Source: Pedobacter panaciterrae (GTDB lineage Bacteria; Bacteroidota; Bacteroidia; Sphingobacteriales; Sphingobacteriaceae). Taken from it: DNA of 64,000 nucleotides. Below, piece by piece: positions 17,193 through 25,636 of this stretch. Positions within the stretch are counted from its first letter, which is position 1, and each line of letters starts with the position of its first letter. Where the stretch lies: the NCBI RefSeq assembly GCF_001636695.1, contig NZ_LGEL01000024.1:16175-80174 (forward strand), in the 5' to 3' direction. Both the position numbers and the translations under genes were made by a program. Below the pieces are notes generated by a model, which saw only the letters and a program-made list of their open reading frames with translations, ran no database searches and was not told where the DNA came from.

Positions 17193-17416
17193 CTGCCGTC
17201 ATCTCGACTGATCCGTCGTCGTGTCGACTGATTTGCCGTCATCTCGACGATAGGAGAGATCTCTTGAAGTAGCTGTGAAGCTAATTGACATAACCAAGAG
17301 ATCTCTCCTATCGTCGAGATGACGGCAGGTTAGTCGAGACGGCAGGTTAGTCGAGACAGCAAATCAGTCGAGACGGCAGTTTAGTCGAGAGTACGGCAAA
17401 TCAGTCTACAGTACGG
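17193..17416. repeat. Intergenic hairpin element copy 4 with tandem arrays on both sides
   Basis: The core is a perfect 32-bp inverted repeat: arm 17235-17266 (GCCGTCATCTCGACGATAGG...GATCTCTTG), loop 17267-17294, mirror arm 17295-17326. To the left, two units carry CTGATCCGTCGTC and CTGATTTGCCGTC. To the right, four 17-bp units GACGGCAGGTTAGTCGA (17321-17388) are followed by degenerate ones, including GACGGC-AAATCAGTC types. The outer repeats are themselves partly complementary to each other, so almost the whole 220 bp could fold as one structure. Confidence 0.85.
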
Positions 17417-17575
17417 ATGTGTTCTTTCGCGATGCTTTTTTTAAAACCTTTTTGACCTATATATCGTTTATATATTGGGACATTTACAAGACATAAACAC
17501 TCGGGAAATAGTGCATATTTGCCAAAAATCGTGTAAAAAATAAGATAGCATCTGTTTTTTTGTGTTATCGAATGC

Positions 17576-17625
17576 TAGTTTTGCATAATTATGGCGCATA
17601 ATTTGATAGTGTGTGTTCGCTATCA
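17576..17625 (+). promoter_or_regulatory. Likely promoter and operator of the mla operon
   Basis: A TAGTTTTG box (17576-17583) matches the Bacteroidota -7 consensus TAnnTTTG. Downstream lie a duplicated GCATAAT and the inverted repeat TGATAG-N10-CTATCA (17604-17625), which may be an operator. No convincing -33 TTTG at the usual distance was seen. Confidence 0.45.
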
Positions 17626-17681
17626 GAAACTTAATGACAGTAACATTCTAAATCAACTATTAAAGATACTAAGGCACATAC

Positions 17682-18491
17682 ATGGAGAAAAAAACTGAGA
17701 GCCAGGAAACCTTAAATGATGAAGTAAAAACGCCTGGTAAGTTGTCCAGAATGTTTATAACGCTTTACGATGTTTTTCAGTTTATTGGGCGCTTTTTTAA
17801 AGAAGGCTTCTTACCTCCCTACGAGGTTAAAGAGTTATTTCGTCAATGTTATGAAATTGGGTATCGCTCTGCTTTATTGATTTCAACCACGGGTTTCATC
17901 ACAGGAATTGTATTTACCAAGCAGTCCAGGCCTTCGCTATCAGAATTTGGTGCCACATCATGGTTGCCTTCTCTTGTAGGTATTGCCTTGTTAAGAACGC
18001 TGGCGCCACTATTAACCGGACTGATCGCTGCCGGAAAAGTGGGTTCAAGCATTGGTGCTGAATTAGGTTCTATGCGCGTAACGGAACAAATTGATGCGAT
18101 GGAGGTATCTGCCACAAATCCATTTAAGTTTTTAGTTTCAACAAGGGTACTGGCAGCAACCATTACAATACCTATCCTTACTTTCTATACGGCCATGGTA
18201 GGGATGTGCGGCGCTTTGTTAAACGTTTCCTTAAGTGAGAACACCAGTGCAAAAGCCTTCTTTCAATCTTCATTGGAACAGATTACCTTTCTGGATTTTA
18301 CAGCCTCTACCATCAAAGCTATTTTGTTTGGTTTTACCATTGGTGTGGTTGGCTGTTATCAGGGCTATAACTCATCCAAAGGTACTGAAGGCGTTGGTAA
18401 AGCGGCTAACTCAGCAGTAGTAATCGCCATGTTCCTCATATTTATTGAGGAAGTGGTTTCGGTACAGTTTTTCAGTTTATTCAGAACCTAA
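17682..18491 (+). CDS. mlaE: MlaE-family ABC transporter permease
   Basis: 269 residues with about five membrane segments and the MlaE signature (GLIAAGKVGSSIGAELGSMR, then VTEQIDAMEVSATNPFKFLV). It is the inner-membrane permease of the retrograde or anterograde phospholipid transport system that keeps the outer membrane asymmetric. The N-terminal 20 residues are polar and extended. First of three genes with MlaF and MlaD; the gap to mlaF is ten bases. Confidence 0.92.
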   Translation: MEKKTESQETLNDEVKTPGKLSRMFITLYDVFQFIGRFFKEGFLPPYEVKELFRQCYEIGYRSALLISTTGFITGIVFTKQSRPSLSEFGATSWLPSLVGIALLRTLAPLLTGLIAAGKVGSSIGAELGSMRVTEQIDAMEVSATNPFKFLVSTRVLAATITIPILTFYTAMVGMCGALLNVSLSENTSAKAFFQSSLEQITFLDFTASTIKAILFGFTIGVVGCYQGYNSSKGTEGVGKAANSAVVIAMFLIFIEEVVSVQFFSLFRT

Positions 18492-18501
18492 ATCTTAAAT
18501 A

Positions 18502-19275
18502 ATGGAACAGAAAAAGGAGACGGACAAACAGGCCGAAAAAGTTATTGAGATTAAAGGGCTCAGGAAATCATTCGGAAATTTCCATGTGCTTAAAGGCATA
18601 GATCTGGATGTATATAAACGGGAGAATCTGGTTGTACTCGGTAAATCGGGTACTGGAAAATCTGTATTGATCAAAATCATTGTTGGATTACTGACACCAG
18701 ACTCTGGTGACGTTAAGGTACTCGGTCAACATGTAGATCAGATCACTTATAAAGAATTACTCGCGTTGCGGTTAAAGGTTGGTTTTTCCTTCCAAAACAG
18801 TGCCTTGTATGATAGTATGACGGTTAGAGAAAATCTGGAATTCCCATTGATCAGGAACCAGAAGAACCTCACAAAAGGGGAAGTAAATCTTGCTGTTGAA
18901 GAAATGTTAGATGCAGTGGGTCTGCTAAACACGATCAATCAGATGCCATCGGAGCTTTCTGGTGGACAAAGAAAAAGGATTGGAATTGCCCGAACTTTAA
19001 TATTAAGACCAGAAATCGTGCTGTATGATGAGCCTACAGCTGGTCTGGATCCGATAACCTGTCTGGATATTAACAACCTAATTAATGAGGTACAAACCCG
19101 ATTTCACACCAGTTCAATTGTGATTACGCATGATCTTACCTGTGCAAAATCAGTCGGCAACCGGGTAGCTATGCTATTAGACGGACAGTTTCAAAGGGTT
19201 GGTACCTTCGAAGAAGTATTTAATACAAATGACGAAAGGGTAAAACCTTTTTATGATTATAATTTTATTCAGTAA
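18502..19275 (+). CDS. mlaF: MlaF-type ABC transporter ATPase
   Basis: 257 residues. Walker A GKSGTGKSVLIK, signature LSGGQRKRIGIAR and Walker B IVLYDEPTAGLD are intact, and the family-specific GLDPITCLDINNLI segment follows. It powers the MlaE permease. The first 15 residues are a charged lysine/glutamate leader. The gap to the MCE gene is seven bases. Confidence 0.92.
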   Translation: MEQKKETDKQAEKVIEIKGLRKSFGNFHVLKGIDLDVYKRENLVVLGKSGTGKSVLIKIIVGLLTPDSGDVKVLGQHVDQITYKELLALRLKVGFSFQNSALYDSMTVRENLEFPLIRNQKNLTKGEVNLAVEEMLDAVGLLNTINQMPSELSGGQRKRIGIARTLILRPEIVLYDEPTAGLDPITCLDINNLINEVQTRFHTSSIVITHDLTCAKSVGNRVAMLLDGQFQRVGTFEEVFNTNDERVKPFYDYNFIQ

Positions 19276-19282
19276 CAAAAAT

Positions 19283-20275
19283 ATGCAAGCAACAGACAAC
19301 CGCAAACAGATCACAGTTGGAGTATTTATACTTATCGGCCTGGTGATATTCGTTTTAGGAGTTTTTACCTTAGGAAGCCAAAGGAAAACCTTTGTAAAGA
19401 GCTTTACTGTAAATGCTGTTTTTAGTGATATACAGGGTCTAAAATCAGGTGGAAACGTTTGGTTTTCGGGTGTAAAAATCGGGACAATTAAAAAGATCCA
19501 GTTTTATGGGACATCACAGGTTCAGGTATTTATGAACATTGAGGAGGATGCCCACAAGTACATTCACAAAAATTCAACTGCTAGTATCAGTTCAGATGGA
19601 TTAATTGGAAACAAAATCGTAGTTATCGGTGGTGGGAGTCCCAAATTCCCATTTATAGAAGATGGCGATCAACTCCAGGTCAATACCGCACTTTCGACTG
19701 ACGACATCATGAAAACCTTCCAGGTAAATAATAAAAACCTGGTAGATGTAACTTCTGATTTTAAGATTCTTGCAAAAAGCCTTGTGGAAGGAAAAGGAAC
19801 AGCAGGTGCATTACTTACAGACGAGAAGATAGCGACAGATTTTAAAGCTATAGTAGGAAACTTAAAGAACACCACAGCATCTGCAAACAAGATGGCAGCA
19901 GAATTAGATAAATTCTCAAAAACTTTAAATACTAAAGGTGGCCTGGCCGATAACCTGCTAACTGATACAGCTGTATTTGCTAAACTTCAGGCCTCTGTAA
20001 ATGAATTGCAAAAAACTGCAAACTCAGCAGCAACGCTTACAGAAAACCTAAATAAAGCATCAGATAAATTAACTCAAACAGACAATGCAGTTGGGATTTT
20101 GCTAAATGATCAAAAGACTGCAGAGCAGGTAAAATCAATTATGCAGAACATGGAAACCAGCAGTAAAAAACTTGATGAAAACCTGGAAGCGCTGCAGCAC
20201 AATTTCCTTTTGAGAGGCTTCTTTAAAAAGAAAGCTAAAGCAGAAGCTGCCGCAGCAGAAACCAAAAAAGAATAA
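19283..20275 (+). CDS. mlaD: MlaD-type MCE domain lipid-binding protein
   Basis: 330 residues from the ATG at 19283 (MQATDNRKQITVGVFILIGL). An upstream ATG inside mlaF adds ten unlikely residues. A single N-terminal membrane anchor (about 11-32) is followed by an MCE domain (about 40-115, with DIQGLKSGGNVWFSGVKIG). A long helical part (about 140-310) ends in an alanine/lysine-rich tail. It should present lipids between inner membrane and periplasm. MlaB and MlaC homologues are not in the operon. Confidence 0.88.
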   Translation: MQATDNRKQITVGVFILIGLVIFVLGVFTLGSQRKTFVKSFTVNAVFSDIQGLKSGGNVWFSGVKIGTIKKIQFYGTSQVQVFMNIEEDAHKYIHKNSTASISSDGLIGNKIVVIGGGSPKFPFIEDGDQLQVNTALSTDDIMKTFQVNNKNLVDVTSDFKILAKSLVEGKGTAGALLTDEKIATDFKAIVGNLKNTTASANKMAAELDKFSKTLNTKGGLADNLLTDTAVFAKLQASVNELQKTANSAATLTENLNKASDKLTQTDNAVGILLNDQKTAEQVKSIMQNMETSSKKLDENLEALQHNFLLRGFFKKKAKAEAAAAETKKE

Positions 20276-20279
20276 CGAA

Positions 20280-22634
20280 TTATTTAAAATATATTTTAAA
20301 AGTAGTGCCCATATTTACAACACTACTAACAGTTACCTTGCCTCCCATGGCATCAATCTGATTTTTTGTAATAAAAAGCCCTACTCCTTTTGAGTCGGGC
20401 TTTTTATTAAAGGTTTTATATAGTCCATAAAGTTCTTCTCCGTGTTTCTCCAGATCTATACCAATTCCATTATCAGAAATCTGTAAAACAGTTTGCGAAT
20501 CTTCTATAAATGAGACCAATTCAATAACCGGGCTTCTATCTGAGTGACTGTACCTTATGGCATTAAAAATAAAATTCAACAAAATACTCTCCAGATAAGC
20601 CGGGTTATAATCTACAATAACATCCTTAGGTACATTATTCTTTATGATGGCATTTTTTAACACAATCTGATCATTCAGTATGTCAACAGTTTTATTAATG
20701 TAGTTATTTAAGCTTAACCGCTCTCTTATCACATCAATACTGGTTTGGATGTTAACTACTTTATTTAAATTCAGCATTGTCTCGTTTAATAGTCCTGAAA
20801 CAGTTTTAAGCACTGCAATCAGTTCATTCCTTTCCTCTTCAGAATTGGTTTGGCCTATTAAATTGGTAATGGCCTGTATATTCGAAGTATGTGACCTTAA
20901 GTTATGAGAAACGATGTACGAAAAGTTCAACAGCCTTTTATTTTGCTCTGTAACCAGGTTAAACGAATGATTTAATGTATTTTGAGCTTGTTTATTCTGT
21001 TCTATGTCGATCATGATCCCCCTTAATAAAATGGGTTTATTGTCTTCAGAAATTACATTTACAATATCTCTTAACCATTTTATTGACCCATCGCTGGCAA
21101 TCATCCTGTACTCAAAATCATGCTGAATATTTTTGCTGGTAGAAACGCTACAGTATTCAATGGCCCAGGCCCTATCTTCAGGGTAAATATGATCTTCCCA
21201 AAAAGTTGGGCTCGACATCCATTCTTCAACGGAATACCCCAATATATCCTCTACCTTTTTGCTGATAAAGGTGAATTCAAAAGTATCAGGGTTAGCTTCC
21301 CAAACAATACCATCAATCGTATTTATTAACGATTCAATCCTCAATTGAGAATCCAGAACAATTTTCTCAGCAGCTTTGCCATCGGTAACATCCTCTACAA
21401 TTACAATGTGGCTGGATGGTTTGCCATTATCATTCCATAGTGGGGTTTCCACAATATTACACCACTTTATGTGACCATCTTTATGAAGGTATGTTTTTTG
21501 AACTCTATACTCGTTAATCGTACCATTATTTAAGCGTTTGATACTATCCTTTAATTCAATATCTGGAAATGTGATGTTTTGGAGGTTTAAATCCAGTAAT
21601 TCTGACTCCTTATAACCCAGAATAGCACACAGTTTTCTGTTCACCTGTAAAAATCTGCCATCAATTGGACTTACCAAAGCTATACCAATAGCAGCCTGAT
21701 CAAATATTGTTTTAAACTTTGTTTCTGTATTTATCAGTTCCGTTTTCTGGCTATTAACCAGATTTTGTAATTCAGTAGTTTTTTCGACAACCTGAACAAC
21801 CAGCAAACTGGATAAAATAACCAGGCCAATACCAAAAAACAACGGATAAACTAATTGAAATGGAATAATCCCATTATGGGCAGGAATAATGTAGAGCTTC
21901 CAATTTGTACCTGAAAAAGTTGTTGACTGATAATTCCTATCAAAAAAATCCTTATTCCCATTTAGAAAGAACTTTTCTTTTCCCGTTGGAACGTCCAAAT
22001 TTGAAAACTGGAAGTAAAAATCATTATTTTTATTGTTGTAAACTCCAATAGCATTAAAGAATGCATCCTGGTTAATAATGACAGCAGCAAAACCCCAGAA
22101 CCTATTTTCACGGTAAATAGGCAGCCTTCCAATAATGCCCATCCCTCCCTGCTTTAATTTATAAGGGCCTGCATAATACATCATTTTTAAGGCTTTTGAT
22201 TTGATCGCCATCTGCCTGGATTCATCTGATGTTTTAAAAATATCCAGATTTAATGCAGATTCATTGCCTTTCTTTGGATACACATATTTAATAATGCCAT
22301 CAGGCACCAATTCCATCGCCTTATAATTCGGATTTGATTCCATTAACTTAGCCGCAACGACATCAAAATTCTTTGGAGCCCCGTTATCATTTAGGGTTAA
22401 TGCGAGTGTTAAAGTAGTGTTATAGCCATTGTTCAATACCAATTGAACATTCTGTTTAACCACATTAAGTGCATTGGCCATTTCCAGTCGCCTACCCTCT
22501 TTAATGATCTGATATCTTTGATTAACCAATAAGCCTATCAGTAATAGCAAAAAAAAGAATACACTTAAACCAATTACTTTCGGTTTACTTAGCAGCCGTT
22601 CAATAAACAGCGTTAATTTTTTTTTGAAATTCAT
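20280..22634 (-). CDS. Orphan sensor histidine kinase: CHASE-PAS-PAS-HisKA-HATPase
   Basis: 784 residues. A membrane helix at 20-37, an extracytoplasmic CHASE-like domain (about 60-250) and a second helix at 261-283 come first. PAS domains follow at about 303-425 (ending HIVIVEDVTD) and 432-550. Then come a phospho-acceptor His577 in SYIVSHNLRSH, the N-box LNFIFNAIRYSHSD, and G-boxes ISDNGIGIDL and KGVGLFITK. No receiver domain and no adjacent regulator gene are present. It converges tail-to-tail with mlaD, with four bases between the stops. CHASE domains sense small ligands; the ligand here is unknown. Confidence 0.88.
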   Translation of the reverse strand: MNFKKKLTLFIERLLSKPKVIGLSVFFFLLLLIGLLVNQRYQIIKEGRRLEMANALNVVKQNVQLVLNNGYNTTLTLALTLNDNGAPKNFDVVAAKLMESNPNYKAMELVPDGIIKYVYPKKGNESALNLDIFKTSDESRQMAIKSKALKMMYYAGPYKLKQGGMGIIGRLPIYRENRFWGFAAVIINQDAFFNAIGVYNNKNNDFYFQFSNLDVPTGKEKFFLNGNKDFFDRNYQSTTFSGTNWKLYIIPAHNGIIPFQLVYPLFFGIGLVILSSLLVVQVVEKTTELQNLVNSQKTELINTETKFKTIFDQAAIGIALVSPIDGRFLQVNRKLCAILGYKESELLDLNLQNITFPDIELKDSIKRLNNGTINEYRVQKTYLHKDGHIKWCNIVETPLWNDNGKPSSHIVIVEDVTDGKAAEKIVLDSQLRIESLINTIDGIVWEANPDTFEFTFISKKVEDILGYSVEEWMSSPTFWEDHIYPEDRAWAIEYCSVSTSKNIQHDFEYRMIASDGSIKWLRDIVNVISEDNKPILLRGIMIDIEQNKQAQNTLNHSFNLVTEQNKRLLNFSYIVSHNLRSHTSNIQAITNLIGQTNSEEERNELIAVLKTVSGLLNETMLNLNKVVNIQTSIDVIRERLSLNNYINKTVDILNDQIVLKNAIIKNNVPKDVIVDYNPAYLESILLNFIFNAIRYSHSDRSPVIELVSFIEDSQTVLQISDNGIGIDLEKHGEELYGLYKTFNKKPDSKGVGLFITKNQIDAMGGKVTVSSVVNMGTTFKIYFK

Positions 22635-22717
22635 TACTTGTTACTAAAACAAATATAACTCTTTACAAACAAACTATATGAAGCTATTTATTTACATTAG
22701 TGGTTATAAAAACACCT

Positions 22718-23584
22718 ATGATTTTACTAGAAAACGACCATATGAAAGCATCTTTAACCACCAAAGGTGCCGAACTACAAAGCCTGACAAGTAAAGAAAC
22801 CGACAGAAATTATCTGTGGAATGGCAATAAAGATTACTGGGGCAAATTTAGTCCTGTACTTTTCCCAATTGTAGGTGCATTAAAAAACAATACTTACCTA
22901 TTTGATGAGAAAGAATATACACTTCCAAGGCACGGTTTTGCAAGAGACAATGAATTTGAGGCTGAACAAATCAGCAATACTGAAGCTGTATTTACACTTA
23001 CTCAAAATGAAGAAACCCTAAAGGTTTATCCTTTTGATTTCATACTTAAACTTCACTACAAAATTACGGGAGCAAGTTTATCATGTACTTATGTTGTTTT
23101 AAATCCTGGCAATAAAGACCTGCTGTTTTCAGTAGGCGGTCATCCCGCCTTTGCTGTCACAACCAATCAAAAAGTGAGCTACAATGATTATTTCTTAGAA
23201 TTCAATAAGGATGAAAGCCTTACTTACCATAAGCTCAATGGCGATTTAATTGGCCAGGAAACCGAGGTAATTAATCTCGAGAGTCATTCTTTACCCCTAA
23301 CCCATCAGCTTTTCTACAAAGATGCCCTGGTGTTTAAAACACTCAAAAGTGATTCAATATCGCTTAAGAACCATAAAGATCCATATGGCTTACATTTCAG
23401 CTTTAAGGATTTTCCATTCTTTGGAATTTGGGCGGCCAAAGATGCAGATTTTGTTTGCCTGGAACCGTGGTGCGGTATTGCCGATGGAGTTAACCATAGT
23501 CAGGAACTTAAAGATAAAGAAGGGATTATAACACTGGCTCCACAAGACAACTGGGAACGCACCTGGTCGGTAGCTTGTTTTTAA
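22718..23584 (+). CDS. Aldose 1-epimerase family protein (LacX-like)
   Basis: 288 residues from the ATG at 22718 (MILLENDHMKASLTTKGAEL); a GTG 18 bases upstream is less likely. The galactose-mutarotase fold is recognisable from the beta-strand pattern, the DRNYLWNGNKDYWGKFSPVL segment, PRHGFARD, FSVGGHPAFAV with its catalytic-type histidine, and CLEPWCGIADG near the end. It probably interconverts anomers of a hexose or hexose phosphate. It sits between two histidine kinase genes and seems to be transcribed alone. Confidence 0.85.
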   Translation: MILLENDHMKASLTTKGAELQSLTSKETDRNYLWNGNKDYWGKFSPVLFPIVGALKNNTYLFDEKEYTLPRHGFARDNEFEAEQISNTEAVFTLTQNEETLKVYPFDFILKLHYKITGASLSCTYVVLNPGNKDLLFSVGGHPAFAVTTNQKVSYNDYFLEFNKDESLTYHKLNGDLIGQETEVINLESHSLPLTHQLFYKDALVFKTLKSDSISLKNHKDPYGLHFSFKDFPFFGIWAAKDADFVCLEPWCGIADGVNHSQELKDKEGIITLAPQDNWERTWSVACF

Positions 23585-23587
23585 AGT

Positions 23588-24766
23588 TTATAAGGGCAAT
23601 TCAACTATAAATTTTGATCCCTTATCATGGCCTTCACTCTCTGCCCATATTCTGCCCCCATGTGCCTCAACCAATACCCTTACAATAGAAAGGCCTAAAC
23701 CAGTTGAGTTCTCTCCACCTGTAGGCTGTGCGCTTAACCTGGTAAAACGCTGATACAACCTGTTTTTGTCATCGTCTGTAAGCCCTTGCCCCTCATCCTT
23801 TACTTCTATTAAAACCTTAGCAGGTAATTTCTTAATTCGTACTTCTATATTGGTATTTGGTGGAGAATACTTAATTGCATTGTTGATCAGATTGTCCAAT
23901 ACCTCCGACAACTTGCCTTCATCACCTGACAGGATTACTTCGGCATCAGCTGTAAAATTTAAAGTCTGATCCTTTCTCTCTGCAAGCGGCAAATTCATCG
24001 AGATCACGTTACTAACCAACGATGACAGGTTCAGTTTAATAAGGAGCAATTGTACTTTGCCTGCCTCAGCAGTACCGGAAAGCAGCAATTCATCAATAAT
24101 GCGAACCATATTTAAACTAGCAGTTTTTATCTGTTCGCACATCTTGTCTACCAATTCAGGGTCGCTCTTTTTTAATTTTATCAAATCCGCACGTACCGGT
24201 ATAGTAGTTAGTGGATTCTTCAAATCATGAGCAGTTGTATTCAATATTTGATTATGCTGCACAGCAGCAAGCCTTGCTGCAAGCTTAAGCTCAATCTGAT
24301 CCATAACAATATCCCTTAAATCGCTTAAAATTGCTTCTTCTTCAGGCCCAAATTTTCTTGGTTCCCTGTCAATAATACAAAAAGCACCAAGGTTATAATT
24401 ATCTATTGTTTTTAATGGAAGCGCAGCATAAAATCTTAGATCTACATCACCCAGCAACAATGGTTCGTCTATCTCTATCAAAGTATCTTCAACAGTATAA
24501 AGTACATCAGACAGCACAGCTTTGGCACAAAGTCCAACATCCCTGCTTACCTCCTTAATATCTATACCATGCTTTGATTTGAACCAGATTCTATCCTTAT
24601 CAACGATACTGATTATAGCTATTGGAACATTAAATAATTTTGCGGCTAACCTTGTTAGCTTATCAAAAGAACCATCGGGTGGAGTATCCAGAATTTCATA
24701 CCTATGTAGGGCTTTTATTCGTTCCTCCTCGATTGAGAATTGACTTTGACTTGATTCTATGGCCAT
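23588..24766 (-). CDS. GAF-domain sensor histidine kinase, cytoplasmic
   Basis: 392 residues from the ATG at 24766 (MAIESSQSQFSIEEERIKAL). A TTG 42 bases upstream is not preferred. A GAF domain (about 25-160) opens with the usual ALHRYEILDTPPDGSFDKL. Then come the H-box His180 (TAHDLKNPLTT), N-box DNLINNAIKYSPPN, and G-boxes VKDEGQGL and GLGLSIVRVLVEAHGG. No membrane segment is present, so it senses an internal signal or redox state. No response regulator is adjacent. Its stop lies three bases from that of the convergent epimerase gene. Confidence 0.88.
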   Translation of the reverse strand: MAIESSQSQFSIEEERIKALHRYEILDTPPDGSFDKLTRLAAKLFNVPIAIISIVDKDRIWFKSKHGIDIKEVSRDVGLCAKAVLSDVLYTVEDTLIEIDEPLLLGDVDLRFYAALPLKTIDNYNLGAFCIIDREPRKFGPEEEAILSDLRDIVMDQIELKLAARLAAVQHNQILNTTAHDLKNPLTTIPVRADLIKLKKSDPELVDKMCEQIKTASLNMVRIIDELLLSGTAEAGKVQLLLIKLNLSSLVSNVISMNLPLAERKDQTLNFTADAEVILSGDEGKLSEVLDNLINNAIKYSPPNTNIEVRIKKLPAKVLIEVKDEGQGLTDDDKNRLYQRFTRLSAQPTGGENSTGLGLSIVRVLVEAHGGRIWAESEGHDKGSKFIVELPL

Positions 24767-24843
24767 TCGATAATAAATTGGAAATTCATAAATTGGCTGC
24801 AAGCGCAATATAAGACAAATCCAGATTAAACTGAAAGTTTATA

Positions 24844-25632
24844 TTATTTAATTACAACGGTTTTTTTACTTGTTGAACAAGCATTGAAAATACCTAACGC
24901 CTTATTATTAAAATTAGATGGCGGATTTGCAGGTGCCACCGGAGGCCCCCCTCCACCAGAGTTTTGCCCTAAACTATAAAAATACCTGTAAACATTTCTA
25001 TCAATGGATTGAAATTCAACATCAATAGTATCCCCGCTAACCAGATCATCAAGCTTATAGAATATCACATTTGCTATGGTATTACCATCATCAAATCTGT
25101 CCTCACTAACAGCATCTGCTTCTACTTTACCTTTAACCGTTAAAATATAGCGGTACTGATTTTGAACACCTTTTGGATCGTTATAATTAGCTGCAACATA
25201 GGTACTGGTTTTACCAAAAAAACTAAAATCTTTAAAGGTCAGTGAATCCAGCGGGACTTTATCAGGCATAGTAGAACTGGCCGTATAGATTTTACCTTCA
25301 AAAGTTACATCTAATGTATATTTTTTGCCTGATTGCCCTCTAAACTTAGGACTCTGATAAACGCCGCCAGATACCTCAACATACTCGATAGTATTCCCTT
25401 CTTCGTTTCTTACAATCACTTTTGCACCCGAAACTGCATTAAATCTATTCGGGTCGGTAAAATCATAAGTTTTAGAGATCATTACCAAATGGTTATCTAC
25501 TTTATCACTTAGCCCTCCATAAATCACCAGTTGTGGGGCCGCATTGTCCAGCTTCAGATCAATCACCTTTTCGCATCCGGTTAACCCAACTAAAATGGCG
25601 AAAACAAACCCAAGTATATTTCTCTTTTTCAT
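24844..25632 (-). CDS. DUF4249 lipoprotein
   Basis: 262 residues with a lipoprotein signal (LTGC, Cys about 20) followed by EKVIDLKLDNAAPQLVIYGG, the DUF4249 opening. The mature part has Ig-like strands (GAKVIVRNEEGN, KYTLDVTFEGKIY). The glycine/proline-rich GGGGPPVAPANPPSNFNN lies near the end. DUF4249 proteins typically follow a TonB-dependent receptor, as here, and are thought to act as its surface lipoprotein partner. The gap to the receptor gene is four bases, so they form one operon. Confidence 0.9.
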   Translation of the reverse strand: MKKRNILGFVFAILVGLTGCEKVIDLKLDNAAPQLVIYGGLSDKVDNHLVMISKTYDFTDPNRFNAVSGAKVIVRNEEGNTIEYVEVSGGVYQSPKFRGQSGKKYTLDVTFEGKIYTASSTMPDKVPLDSLTFKDFSFFGKTSTYVAANYNDPKGVQNQYRYILTVKGKVEADAVSEDRFDDGNTIANVIFYKLDDLVSGDTIDVEFQSIDRNVYRYFYSLGQNSGGGGPPVAPANPPSNFNNKALGIFNACSTSKKTVVIK

Positions 25633-25636
25633 GCCA

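Noticed and set aside
17321-17416. CRISPR-like array of 17-bp repeats
   Set aside because: Units are contiguous without spacers, are too short and there are no cas genes nearby; they are tandem repeats attached to the hairpin element.
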